From NCBI GenBank assembly GCA_934045075.1, contig OW203736.1, positions 21,925,805 through 21,989,804 on the forward strand: 64,000 nt of DNA, in the 5' to 3' direction. Each line of letters opens with the position of its first letter. Positions within the stretch are counted from its first letter, which is position 1. A program made the position numbers and the translations under genes. This document shows positions 1 to 10,220 of the stretch, piece after piece. Below the pieces are notes generated by a model. That model was not told where the DNA came from and did no database searches. It saw only the letters and a program-made list of their open reading frames with translations. This DNA is from Yponomeuta sedellus (taxonomy: Eukaryota; Arthropoda; Insecta; Lepidoptera; Yponomeutidae).

Positions 1-9
1 ATAAAGATA

Positions 10-56
10 TATTGAAAACTCTTTGTGGTACGTAAGAATGGAAATTACAGAGATAT
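10..56 (-). repeat. Fragment of (TATC)n-tailed retroposon family
   Basis: The bases match the recurring reverse-strand pattern 'gagaacactttattgtacataaaaatggaaattacagagatatt', seen more completely at 47201 and 50252. Only the stretch inside the (TATC)n tail remains. The family is recognised by repetition within this window; its autonomous partner is unknown. Confidence 0.55.
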
Positions 57-478
57 TATTTTTTTAAAGATTTACAGCAGTCTTTGCTTTTTACAAGTTA
101 GCATAAACAGATGCTTAAAAAAAAAATTGCGTTAAAATAGGTTATTCAATGTTAGAAACGAAATAATATTTAGTATCATTGTAAACGGCTTGGTCAGCAA
201 TAAATAACAGTTTATATGATAACATCAACAGCAGCAGAATTTATAGGAAAGTGTGAAATTAATATTTCTTCTCAACAGGATTATGAAAAATGGGAGTCAT
301 TTCGTAGAACTACTGTTTTGTTCATTTTAGATGAGTATCTGATTACAAGATGGGATTGAAGTGTGCAATGATTTGTTACTAATTGAAGTAAATATCATAT
401 TTCATTCAATATCGAAAGTTGGAATCTTATATGGATAATTTGGAGGTGACAATATTTTTCATGTTTCTGGTCACGTGG
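57..478. other. Unannotated AT-rich stretch
   Basis: No gene, no clear repeat and no RNA signature were recognised here. Confidence 0.5.
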
Positions 479-574
479 CCGCCATACTTAGTCCCCGTGG
501 TGGATTATGCCTTAACCTTCTTGCAACGCAAGAAGAGACCCGTGCCCCAACAGTGGGGTCATACAAGGGTTGAT
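479..574 (+). repeat. 3' tail fragment of 5S-derived SINE
   Basis: The stretch 'gtccccgtggtggattatgcc' through 'caagggttgatatc' matches the 3' part of the full 5S-SINE copy at 13938-14301. The 5S-like head is absent. It abuts a LINE reverse-transcriptase remnant directly, and the two read through in one frame by chance. Confidence 0.75.
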
Positions 575-800
575 ATCATGCCGAAGAACCGATGGTCGAT
601 GGGGTTCAAAGGTTGTCGAGTGGATACCACGAACTGGCAAACGCATAGGGCGCCCAACACCTTGCTAGACCCACAATCTCAGGCAGATTGCTGGCAGTGG
701 CTGGATGAGGATGGCCGAGGACACAGGGAAGTGGTGTGCTTTGAGGGAGGCCTATATTCAGCAAAGGACTCGATTGAAATCATCGCAGAAGATGCTGAAA
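575..800 (+). pseudogene. Non-LTR retrotransposon RT C-terminus remnant
   Basis: The translation contains KNRWSMGFKGCRVDTTNWQT, then a degraded DCWQWLDEDGRGHREV. This follows the usual C-terminal tail of insect LINE reverse transcriptases (NRW...G..RV...T/R-R..RP..RW.DD...GS.W...A.DR..W). The RPPTRWTDD part is replaced by unrelated residues, so the copy is dead. An open frame spans 419-841, but its first part comes from the adjoining SINE tail, so it is a chimeric accident rather than a host gene. Confidence 0.65.
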
Positions 801-1842
801 TAGTTTTAACGCCGAAACAATGTCTACACTCCGCCATATAAACAAACGTTATCACAGACGATATAATGGTGTGTTTAGGAATATGAACATTTTATAGAAA
901 GATGGGAAAAAATAACAATTAATACTAATTATGGAAAACATAATTGATGATGGCCAAAAGCTCTCCACGTTAATAGAAACAAATGTAGGAAGTAGAGACA
1001 GGATAGTTAGTATACGTAGATTGTACAGAAAGTCCACTTATACCAGTCTTAAATAAGTAGGTACCTAATTCATCTTATCTGCGTATGTATACCTTATCTG
1101 CGTGGCTTAGGTCTTTCATTATCTCAGATGGTACAAATCTCTGTTTCAATTTGTATAACAAATTTTGGCATTAGCTCTTGTGTTTGTCATGAAATTAACG
1201 GTTTCTTTATTAAGTTCTTTTTCTTAGATAATTTTTAGGCACTGGCTGAAAATCAGCCTTTTGTCAAATGCCCTGAGGACAATGCTAGTCAGCGCTGTCT
1301 TTTGCAGAACAGGGATAGAACGCAACTTGTGTTAGTATTTTTATTGGTGTCCATATAAACAAGTGCGTGTTTTTGTTGTTAAATGGTTACTTCCTTTTTT
1401 TATTTTTTTATCTGACAGACAACGAATTTCCCTAGCTTGCCTGCCATATTAATTTCTTTGCCAACTTTGCTCTAGTAACGACCTTCTGCACCTTTCACTT
1501 CAGTTTGCAGTAAGGCGCAGATGTTACGGAGAGTCTTTAAACCATGTTTTTCTTTTTTTTCGGCAGTTTAAGGCGATGACAGCTGGCGATGCTAAATCAT
1601 CGAGTGGGTGCGCTGCGGTAAGCCGATGGATTAACTGCGCCTTAACAACTCCACGAAGTAGCAGAAGGCGGGAAAATTTGTTGGCGGTGCTTGAGCTTTC
1701 GATGGAAAGTCCTCGGTAAATCATTAGCATAATCCCTATTTCCAGTAAAAGTTAAAGATTATTGGGATGATTAAACTGGCTAGCTTCAGCGAAGCACTAT
1801 CGACTTGGGTATCCAATGCTACTACCAATTCACAAATATTTA
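801..1842. other. Unannotated stretch
   Basis: About 1 kb without a supported gene. Short frames on the minus strand at 852-1037 and 1524-1730 have no recognisable domain. A poly-T run lies near 1395. Confidence 0.4.
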
Positions 1843-1898
1843 ACTCAGGCAACAAAGTCAGGTCTGTGCAAACACAGATCTGACTTTATTGACTGAGT
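1843..1898. repeat. Short inverted repeat (stem-loop)
   Basis: Two 26-nt arms (1843-1868 and 1873-1898) are separated by a 4-nt loop 'caaa'. The core AAAGTCAGgTCTGTG faces CACAGATCTGACTTT. About four positions mismatch, one of them a G-T pair. It could be a MITE core or a folded transcript; no coding potential is seen. Confidence 0.6.
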
Positions 1899-2261
1899 GA
1901 GTTTAACTCCAAGGAGTCAAACGCAACCCTCATTAAAACGACGTATTAATTAATAATCCTCAAATTCGTAACAGTCCCGTGATCACAGAGGCGAGTAATA
2001 CTAGGACAGCATAAGCGGCACGCGCCTCTGGTGGCACGCGGCGGGATTGGTCACGCCGAGCACTGCTGACTACTGCGCTCCTGGTGCGTGAAATGAAATT
2101 GAGACGGAAGCTTTGGGGGAGCCAAAAATATCTCTAGTGTCATTTGATGAAATAATTATTATTTTCTTGCTCATTCAGTATAATAAGTCACCTAAAAAAA
2201 TCTCTTCCAACTAAGCGTAGCATCAGAGGCCTAAGATAGAACTATAATTGATGGTAACGAA
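1899..2261. other. Unannotated stretch with GC/CpG-rich patch
   Basis: Bases 1985-2090 are unusually CpG-rich for this window (cgcgcctctggtggcacgcg...). No reading frame or repeat match explains them. The rest is ordinary AT-rich sequence. Confidence 0.4.
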
Positions 2262-2372
2262 TGAATGTGGATGAAGCGAGGTTTGTCAGGATGTGGCAAA
2301 TCTGCCTCTGCCTCTCTGCCTACCCCTCCGAAATACCAGGCGTGGGTGTAAGTAATGTTATGTTATGTGCAA
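2262..2372 (+). repeat. LINE-B 3' tail fragment
   Basis: Contains the diverged LINE-B tail 'gatgaagcgaggtttgtcagg ... ctgcctacccctcc...ggcgtg' followed by 'ttatgttatgt'. Compare the intact tail at 38390-38492. Confidence 0.65.
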
Positions 2373-4349
2373 TTCAACTTTTACTACAACAATTCAATGT
2401 ACATTGCATAGGCGTTACACCCACAGATTAACAAGTAGGAACACTAGGCTAAGCAATAGTAGGTACATAAAATTAAGCTTGTAGTTTTATAATTGCGGGG
2501 TAAATAAGCCCATACTCTTTTGTTGAGAGAAGGTCTGTGTCCTGCAGTAAAACGTATATAGGTTGCATAAAAAAATTTAGTTTTAGGAAACGCGGGTCCA
2601 TTTGAAATATTATTATTATTAACATTCTTTACCTCACTGCACCGATTAGATACTGTACAATGGCTGGACTTAATACTAACTGGTATTTTATTCTAGCCAA
2701 CCAACAAGTGGAATGGAGAAGGGAGGGAGGGAGGAACATCCAGAAATGCGTGCGAGAAATCCAATTTCAATATTGTTAAGCTGGAATACCCAATTGAAAT
2801 CAAATGATATTTGAGACTGATGACTATGAGGAGTCTAAATATATATTTGGGCCACAACCGATGATCTATCCAGCGATACACCTTGGAAAAGTTGACGTAT
2901 ATCCGACATATTGCCTTTAGTAATAAGGCCTCCAATTGTACTATATTTTAATATATTAAATTTCTGTCACTGTAATTGCTGTGTACAATAAAGAATATCT
3001 CTGTCTACCTATATATCTATATCTACAAGGGTGAGCCGAGGCGGGCGTCGACTGCACTAAACGTCAATAAAGTCATACGAATGAATAAATGAAGGCGGCA
3101 AATGAAAACTAATGTCCCGCCCGACTCAGAGGAGCTGCCGAGCGGAAACTGGAGGCTGGAATCTAATTAGAACCCCTTGGAACTTGTGATGGGGTACCGT
3201 ACTGGTGGATAGTTTTTATTTGCACTAAGTTACGTCGAATTGCTCCATCTTGAAATTCTTTTCTAATAGTTATTATATTAAACGCGATTATTTATTAGGT
3301 AAAACGTAATTACCTTATTTCCCGACGTTTCGGCAGCGTTACAGTTGCCGTGGTCACGGGTAGACTGAAGTGGCGAGCTTCTTTTCTAATGTCACATACT
3401 ATTGTATACGGTTTGCTAGCAGTCCTGGCGAACTTCGATTGCCGCCGAATCCGTTTATACGATTCTTGTTACCGTGGCTACGCAGCAAAAAATAAATAAT
3501 ATCTTCCACTTCCTGCGGTTGACTGTTAGAAAATACTGGAGGCATTAAGTCCGTCATATTGTACACTTACTTAAGTGCAATAAAAGTATTCATAATAACA
3601 AGAAATCTCTTTCAGAGATAAGCTCGCCTTTGTTATTCCTTATGTAATGTCCTGTTAAATGTTTCGTGGGCAATAAAGTATAATTATACTTAACAATAAT
3701 ATAGAGCTTGGCTTTAAAATTAGTTCCGGTAGCAATAAAATATTATCCTAAGGGAACGCATTATCGGGATATCAAGTATCATATGGCTCAATTCAGATTT
3801 TTGTCTATCTGTATGGCTAGTTTTATGTAATACCGTTCGGGCGTTTCTGCGTTAGAGTAACAAACATCCAAATATCTTCCCAAACTTTCACATTTATAAT
3901 ATTGGTGGGATGTTGGTGTAATTACCAATCGTGTCAAACTAGTATTGTTTTTTGGAGCACAAATTTCCACATAGTCCTAAATGGTGGCGAAATATTAGCA
4001 TAAGGAATAATTTTACGTTGACTGAGTTAATGGTCAGTGGTACCTATTTTAGGATTTAAAGAAAGGAATTTGAAATATAATATATCTCAAAACTGTCACA
4101 TTCGGAGATAGAAAAGTCTTAGACAAAAACACATTGCGTTATATTTTCTGTTATGCGCTACTGTGCAAAGTAGTTCCAGTTGCTTCAGAAGAGTAAGGTT
4201 GATAAATAGAGAATGTTAAAACATAGGCAATCTACTACTGGACCATAAGATCTTGCTGTTAAAAAAAGTATATAATTTTACAAGAAGTCTTGCAGCACAA
4301 GTAAATTGAAAAATTCGAAATTTCAATATTGCAGTTACCTTCATGCAAT
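2373..4349. other. Unannotated stretch with small repeat fragments
   Basis: Bases 2960-3030 are a plus-strand end of the (TATC)n family (tgtacaataaagaatatctc, then TATC-like steps). Bases 3288-3345 (tttattaggtaaaacgtaattacctta...cgacgtttcgg) match, inverted, the repeat at 39322-39365. Nothing else is recognised. The minus-strand frames at 2693-2935 and 3788-3970 lack domains. Confidence 0.45.
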
Positions 4350-4680
4350 AAACTTACGTCCGTATGGCCCTGGCAAACGCAGAGTAGGACCAGCTCGTCG
4401 GACCAACGTTTAGAGGCATACTGCTGGCAGCAGCCAAATGAGGATGGCAAAGGACAGAAACAAATAGCGTACCGCAGATAGCGTACTGTCCAGCAGTGGT
4501 CAAATACGAGCTGATTGATTGAAACGCTGAAATGTTTGCGTCAAATGACCTCGTGACATATCTAATATATAAAAATTTCGTGTCACAGAGTGTCGAACTG
4601 CTCCGAAACAGCTTCACCGATTTTCTTGAAATTTTAAGTAGGATAGGTCGTAGATTAATTAATATGGCCAAACAACGTTT
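4350..4680 (+). pseudogene. LINE RT scrap and Helitron-like 5' sequence
   Basis: Bases 4360-4455 encode a scrap of the LINE RT tail (GKRRVGPARRTN..., then a Q.P-MRMAKDR-like end). Bases 4555-4640 (atatataaaaatttcgtgtcacagagtg...cttcaccgattttcttgaaatttt) have the composition of insect Helitron 5' regions. No Helitron 3' end follows. Both calls rest on pattern memory. Confidence 0.35.
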
Positions 4681-5009
4681 GCAGGGTTAACTAGTTAAAA
4701 TCTATAATTAAGACATCACCAAACAAGAAACAGACAACCCATTCCCAAAAGGCAAACAGACAACAGTGGAAACAAAGCAGATACAAGGGGTGCTCGCTAA
4801 TGAGATCCGAATTACATTATACAGGGGGAGCGACATGGGGCGACCCTGTGAGCAAATGTGATTAGATGGAGAGTGGAAAACTAAAGTGATTACAACGGAT
4901 GTGTGTGAGCGATGATTTGTGACATATAACGCCGATTAGGATGCAGTTCATTGGGAAGAATTCGTACCTGAAGATACTTGGGGCTTTTGCATCTATGAAA
5001 TGAGATTAT
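4681..5009. other. Unannotated stretch
   Basis: No gene or repeat recognised. Confidence 0.4.
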
Positions 5010-5325
5010 TTATACGGCCTCCATTGGCACACGGCAAGGCACAAGCCTTCTCTTGGAGAGAGACAGTGTGGCCTTAATCACCACGCGTACCCACCGCGGC
5101 TTGGCGAATGCAAACGCTGAGGTATGCGAATACCCCAGACACTCAGAATTCCTCACGATGTTTTCATTCAAAGTTAGCGAGCGATATTATAGCTATTATA
5201 ATTTCACAAATGTACGTAACTTAGAAAATAAAGTCATTGGTACATGTCGGGATTCGAATCCATGACCTGATTCCATTCCCGACTGTAAGGCCGACGCTCT
5301 ACCGCTGCGTTACCAACGCATTATT
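5010..5325 (-). mobile_element. tRNA-derived SINE-F, nearly full length
   Basis: This copy runs tail to head on the plus strand: 'ggcacaagccttctctt', 'accacgcgtacccaccgcgg', 'ctgaggtatg...cagacactcag', 'cctcacgatgttttc', 'gtacgtaacttagaaaa', then a tRNA-like head read on the minus strand with a box-B-like 'GGATTCGAATCC'. About 15 copies or fragments of this family lie in the window. Confidence 0.75.
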
Positions 5326-5439
5326 ATCGAAGATTAGTGACTACCGCTTGATTAGTGAGAAGTTATAAATAGTATATCAGACTATTCATGCCAAACTATA
5401 CGCATGCTTAAAATTTGCTGGACCCAAAAAAATACCTGG

Positions 5440-5870
5440 ATGCGGCAAGCTGAAGACAGGGCGCTATGGCGCTCCTTAGGGGAGGGCTATGTCGAGTAGT
5501 GGAACTATTATATGATCATGATGATGAAAAGAATACAAAGGAGGAGGTACTACAACTTGTCAGGAAAAAGCGCGAGTTTTGCAATACCATGCGAAGGAGA
5601 AAGATCGCATACTCTAGGCATTTGCGACACCCAGGATACAGTCTCCTACAACTGATTATGATGGGAAAATCGCTGGCAAGAGACGCGCAGGCCGGAGAAA
5701 CCAATTGGTTGTGAAACCTACGGGAGTGGACCGGAATCGCGAGTACGAGCTCTTCCGCTTGCGAGAGACAGAGATAACTATGCAGAGTTGACTGTCAATC
5801 TGCTAGACGGTAGAGGAAGAAAAGAAGAAAAAGACACCAGACACATAAGAAGAAAAAGAAGAAGAAGAAA
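5440..5870 (+). pseudogene. Degraded LINE RT C-terminus behind a SINE-H tail
   Basis: The segment starts with the SINE-H tail (gcggcaagctgaagacaggg..., 'ggcgctccttaggggaggg'). It then encodes MRRRKIAYSRHLRHPGYSLL followed by QLIMMGK. This pattern (RRRIAY.GH..R...Y.LLQLIMMGK..GRR..GRR) is typical of the C-terminal region of insect endonuclease/RT LINE proteins. The frame breaks after '..NWL'; the continuation 'LREWTGI..' sits in another frame around 5720-5750. It ends in a GAA/AAG-rich tail near 5815-5870. Non-functional. Confidence 0.65.
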
Positions 5871-6016
5871 TATCTCTTACAGAAATAAACTCGCTTTTGT
5901 ACAGGTTAATTTCTTGTGTGATATTACTTTGCAATGATTCGTATGAACTAAAGTATAATCATTGAATTTTAGTATAATAAAAATTCTGGATATTGGACTA
6001 TCTCTGTGTCTGAACT

Positions 6017-6204
6017 TATTTTTTTGCGATTGTACTATTTTTTTATTTTTAAAGCACTAACCCGTGCTAAGGACAATTTTATAAACCTATTTAGAGGTCA
6101 AAAATTCCACCCATGCCGGGATTCGAGCCAGAGGTCGCGGGTTCGAATCCCGGCATGGGTGGAATTTTTTGCCTCTAAATAGGTTTTTATTTTTTGCGAA
6201 TTGT
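6017..6204. mobile_element. SINE-A foldback (twin-primed) copy
   Basis: The left arm is reverse-oriented SINE-A 3' tail (ttttttatttttaaagcactaacccgtgctaag... to ~6126). The right arm (6127-6188) is forward-oriented, from 'gccagaggtcgcgggttcgaa' to 'ctctaaataggttttta'. Diverged direct repeats of about 16 bp flank it (attttttt-gcga-ttgt near 6017-6033 and attttttgcgaattgt near 6189-6204), so it looks like one insertion. Confidence 0.75.
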
Positions 6205-7452
6205 CAACTGTCGAAGTGTAGACTAACTCAGGACATAAAGTACATTTTCTTCTACCACGAGTTCCCTACAGAGTTAAAGATAGTAACTATACAGAGCAAT
6301 TACATGGGCGCAACTAGAACCGAGTGCGGCACCCCGCGGCGCATCCACATCGATACTGGCAATCTAAATTCAACTCTACGTCTTTACAATAAGGGCTGAC
6401 TTTAGTCCACGGCATAAGGGCTGTCAGCTGTAGACTGTACGTACAGAGGTCTAAAAGCCGCCGGCGCGATGCCGCCAATTGATTGATAAATCATGCCGCT
6501 TTGAACGCGCCGCAGTCCGCCATGTTTGTTTTATAAACACAAGGTGCGCCGGACATTCTGCGGGGTTAAATGACCAGTTGATTATGTAACTTTTCACGTA
6601 TACATGTGTGTGCGAAAGCGGCTCTGCCGTATAGATATGAGGCGTTTTATGTATCACACATAGTGGGTATCGCCAAGTGCAGTAGATATTTCCTTTTTGC
6701 ACACAGATATGTACGTGAAAGTTACATAGTTAAGACGCAGGTAAGGTGACCAGATCCGAAACTAAGATTTCCTGACAACATTGCTAAATTTCAACAATTT
6801 TTTTCGGATCTTTTTTTTGTCTTCCTGACAGAGGACTCATAAACTTACCTAATAATTTTTCACTGGCCTAAGACAATAAAGAAATTTTATTATTTATACG
6901 AACATCTTACATACTTCAGAAAAGTAAATATTTTAAAATGTATCTTTGCACGCACGCAGGCAGCCACGTCTGAAGTCAAAATGCCACAAAAAGGAAGAAA
7001 AGAAATTAACACTCCCAATCATAATCCAGGACGGTGCCGCTCATAATCGTCACCCAATTAAATCTGGAGATTGTTCAATCGGTCGTGAGGACTTCGAACA
7101 ATGCTGCGGATGGTCAACTCTGCCTTGTCCTTTGAAAAACCCGTTGCACCATATCGGTTGGCTTTTGAGCCACCGACCTTTCCACACCTAGGGCTTCTAC
7201 TTGCAATGCATATCCAGCTAGTTTATGGCCTCCATGAGGTTTACTAGCGTCTCCAATGAAAAATATCTTCTTTTACGGAGAGTTTCGGCATAAAATGTCT
7301 TTTCACTCTGTCAATCATGTCAATTCTTCTTTTCGGGACCCACGAACTACAAAATAATATTATAGTTGCGAAAGAACGGGATTCACTGGCACAGGTGTTC
7401 TACACCTGAAAGAAGGTTTCAATGTTTTATACATAATGTTCGTAACATATGT
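6205..7452. other. Unannotated stretch with an unnamed repeat (L)
   Basis: Bases 6580-6680 share about 100 bp with 9511-9613 (gtaactttt.ac.tatac.tgtgtgtgcgaaa, then tatgtatcacaca). Bases 6450-6560 are CpG-rich (gccgccggcgcgatgccgcc). No gene is supported; the frames here have no domain. Confidence 0.4.
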
Positions 7453-7575
7453 TTAAAAAAACCCCAGGTCTTAGATGTTTACATGTTTGTGGTGACGTTG
7501 TTTCTGTTGTCCATGATACAGGGTATCCTAGTGTGGAGCCAGAAGCAATGTACGCCTGTATGTAAATGTTATAAT
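7453..7575 (+). repeat. SINE-G 3' tail
   Basis: Matches the tail of the copy at 56310-56425: 'aaaccccaggtcttagatgtttacatg', 'gggtatcctagtgtgg', 'ccagaagcaatgta'. It is fused directly to a reverse-oriented SINE-M copy. Confidence 0.65.
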
Positions 7576-7822
7576 AAATACATATTCATGGACATATTAC
7601 ACAGATCTCGTTAGCCCTATAGCCCTAAGTACCTACAACTAAATGACTTGTGTTATAGGTGCTAACGCGACGATAGATTTAATACAATAAATGCATAGAT
7701 AACATCAAAGACCCGAGAAAAATTAGAAAAGTTCTTTTCCAGTTTGACCCGGCCGGGGATCGAACCGAGACCTTAGGTTTTACAGTCAACGTGCCAAACC
7801 GCTGCGCCACCGAGGCCGTCAG
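7576..7822 (-). mobile_element. tRNA-derived SINE-M copy
   Basis: On the minus strand it begins with a tRNA-like head (GCCTCGGTGGCGCAGCGG as box A region, GGTTCGATCCC as box B). It continues through 'tcaaactggaaaagaac' to a tail ending '...gtaatatgtccatgaata'. Related copies: 13241-13576, 17461-17655 and 50912-51163. Confidence 0.75.
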
Positions 7823-7834
7823 TTATGTTATGTT

Positions 7835-8085
7835 AGTAATCAACTTTTCATTCGTTTTCATTCATCCACTGCTAGACACAGGCCTTGGGAGAGGCCTGTG
7901 TCTATCAGTGGATGACACGCTACTTTTTCCTGTCATCGGCCATCCTCATCGAGCTGGTGGACGTCCGGGTCCTACGCTGCGTTCTTGATCTCCACTCGAG
8001 AACCTTTGCACCTCACCGACCATCGGTTCTTCAGCATCATATGACCAGCCCACTGCCACTTCAAGCTTCTCATGTTAGCACAAAA
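7835..8085 (-). pseudogene. LINE RT C-terminus remnant with inverted tail
   Basis: The minus strand reads LEVAVGWSYDAEEP... in one frame and KNRWSV.CKGSRVE in another. This matches the W.GH...KNRW...G..GSRVE..RR..GRPP.RW pattern of LINE RT tails, with frameshifts. At 7868-7907 its end is duplicated in inverted order around 'tgggag': 'ctagacacaggcct' facing 'aggcctgtgtctat'. Confidence 0.6.
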
Positions 8086-8927
8086 CTTACGTTTTAGAAA
8101 CTCCACAGTAGTCGCCCGAAAGCCGCCGAAAACGGTGTGCATTTGGTCACGTCACCGCGCCGACGCGCGCGCAAAAACATAGTGTGGATCGTAATCGCTT
8201 CATCCCGCTGCCTTTCGCGCTATTAAAATACCCGCCGCCGAGCCGCCGCCATCTTGAAACGATTATCGACGCGCGAGAAAAACTCGTGGAAAGCGTTTGG
8301 TTTTTTTTTCTTTATTTGCGCTCCACACTTCTGGCGTGTGACGCAACCAGGCTTTACCTATAGAGGGTTATTTTTCAGGACAAAGGGGGCAATTCACATC
8401 GGAAACGTCAAATTAGTTTTGTCAAATTTCTTTTGCTATAGGTAGCACTTTTTACTTTATTATGTTGGAAAAGCACGAGGGGACACGTGGGCGTCAAATA
8501 GCTGACGATGATGATGTTTTGTATTTTATGCAATTTTAACGGTTGTGTGCTTTGTAGTGACGTTGTCTGATAGTTAAGGTTTACAACAATGTGTAATAAA
8601 AGGACATTCTTTGCACTTAATGAATTACCAGAGGCTCTATTGGTACATTCATAAGTGCGAATTTCAAGAAATTATGTAAACCCTGATATAAGTGTAAATT
8701 ATTCCTTTTTACACTGTACCTAACATCACTAACTCACAGTAAGAACAATACAAGGAGAAGAAATACGATACAAAACATTCTCGGAAATGTAAAAAGATAC
8801 TAAAATCTTTGTATTTATGAATAAAAATGTATGTTATCTAACAGAGTGATAACAGCGGCAGATAAACCTCTTATGCTTATCGTCTGCTGTTAGAATAAGT
8901 ACCTAAGTTTTACGTTGTGCCTTATGT
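8086..8927. other. CpG-rich patch, then unannotated sequence
   Basis: Bases 8110-8290 are the densest CpG stretch in the window (caccgcgccgacgcgcgcgc; gccgccgagccgccgcc followed by atcttg). It could be an isolated promoter or first exon, but no downstream coding exon is recognised. Bases 8291-8927 hold nothing I can support. Confidence 0.35.
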
Positions 8928-9083
8928 TGTCCCACTGCAGGGCACAGGCCTTCTCTCAGAAAGTATCACATAGAGAGAGAGTGGGCACACAAGTGCCCAC
9001 TGCGAATTGGCGACCTCAAGGGCTCAAGTATTTGAACACTTCAGACACTCAGGTACCATCACGATAATTATTTTCCTTCAATT
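8928..9083 (-). repeat. SINE-F 3' half
   Basis: Tail segment 'cccactgcagggcacaggcc', 'gcgaattggcgacctcaag', 'ttgaacacttcagacactcagg' with an extra internal palindromic 'gtgggcacacaagtgcccac'. The tRNA-like head is missing. Confidence 0.7.
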
Positions 9084-10220
9084 TAAAATAAAAAAAAAAT
9101 ACATGAACTTGATTCAGCATCACCGACCCTTGCGTGGAAATTCAGTTGTTTCACTGTGCTGAAAAAGTGCGCCGAACTATTAGGTCTCCTCACGAAGTTT
9201 TTCTTCGCAACTGCGATCATCAGGCAGTGCGTGCAGGCACGGCCGCGGGACTTAGCTAATTACGGACGAGCGGCGCCATTGAGCTGTCGCTATGCAAAAG
9301 AGCACCTTCCGATATAGCAGGTTGGATTGGAATGCCACATTTTCATAAGTAGGTACACGGTTGATAGAAATCAGGAGTTTATTTCAATGTAAAGAATTTA
9401 CACCCTGTGAGCCGAGTAAATTGGCTCAAATTAACAGCATATGCAGGGCTTGTTTAAAAATAAAAGAGTGGAAATTCCTGAGGGCAGAAAAATTACAGGC
9501 CCTGCGTCTTGATTATGTATGTAACTTTTAACATATACTTGTGTGTGCGAAAAAGGAATGTTTACTTAGCTTTGCCGCATAGATCCGAGGCGCAATATGT
9601 ATCACACAGTGGAAACCGCTTTTCAGTCCAGGCCTATCTATTTGAGTAATGTAATGACAGTTAAATTGAGAAACAAAATTGTACGACAAAGTTCAGCCAA
9701 TATTTAGTTTTTTAATTATCTATACTATAAACGTCACAAAGGTGCTAGGCGTCAAAAGCGGTGTGGGAATAGAATTCTTCGAAATGCGGTGTGCGTATGA
9801 CTAGAATGTTAAGTTTTTTAGACAGTGTGAAAATACCCAATAGTGTAATGCTAGATTTTTTTAAGGCAGGTTTGTTAACAACCTTAATTCCACTTTCTTA
9901 CTTACTACTAACTTAAAGCGAGCTAGGCTCAGTGTCCAAGTGCGCATTCCTGTTACCACCTCGTGCGCACGATTCGATATTTTATTCGGCGGCGCATCGA
10001 TTTATTTATTCCCTACAATGCATCATGGCGATCATTACCGATGATAATTTATCGAAGGCGGCCGCGGGTCGCGGCGGTTATTAATCAACGCCCGGGAGCC
10101 GCGAGCATGCTGTGTGATCATGCGAGCCTGGTACAAATATTTGACGGAGATGTCAAAGATCGATAGTGTTGAACATCCTTCTCCTGCAATCCCAGGACCT
10201 TGGGTCATCAATAATACCAG
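9084..10220. other. Unannotated stretch
   Basis: Contains the second copy of repeat L (9511-9613) and two GC-rich patches (9205-9280; 10050-10130, gcggccgcgggtcgcggcgg). No gene or RNA is supported. Confidence 0.4.

Noticed and set aside
419..841. 140-codon open frame as a host gene
   Set aside because: It starts without an ATG, its first third is 5S-SINE tail and the rest is a LINE reverse-transcriptase tail; an accidental fusion of repeats.
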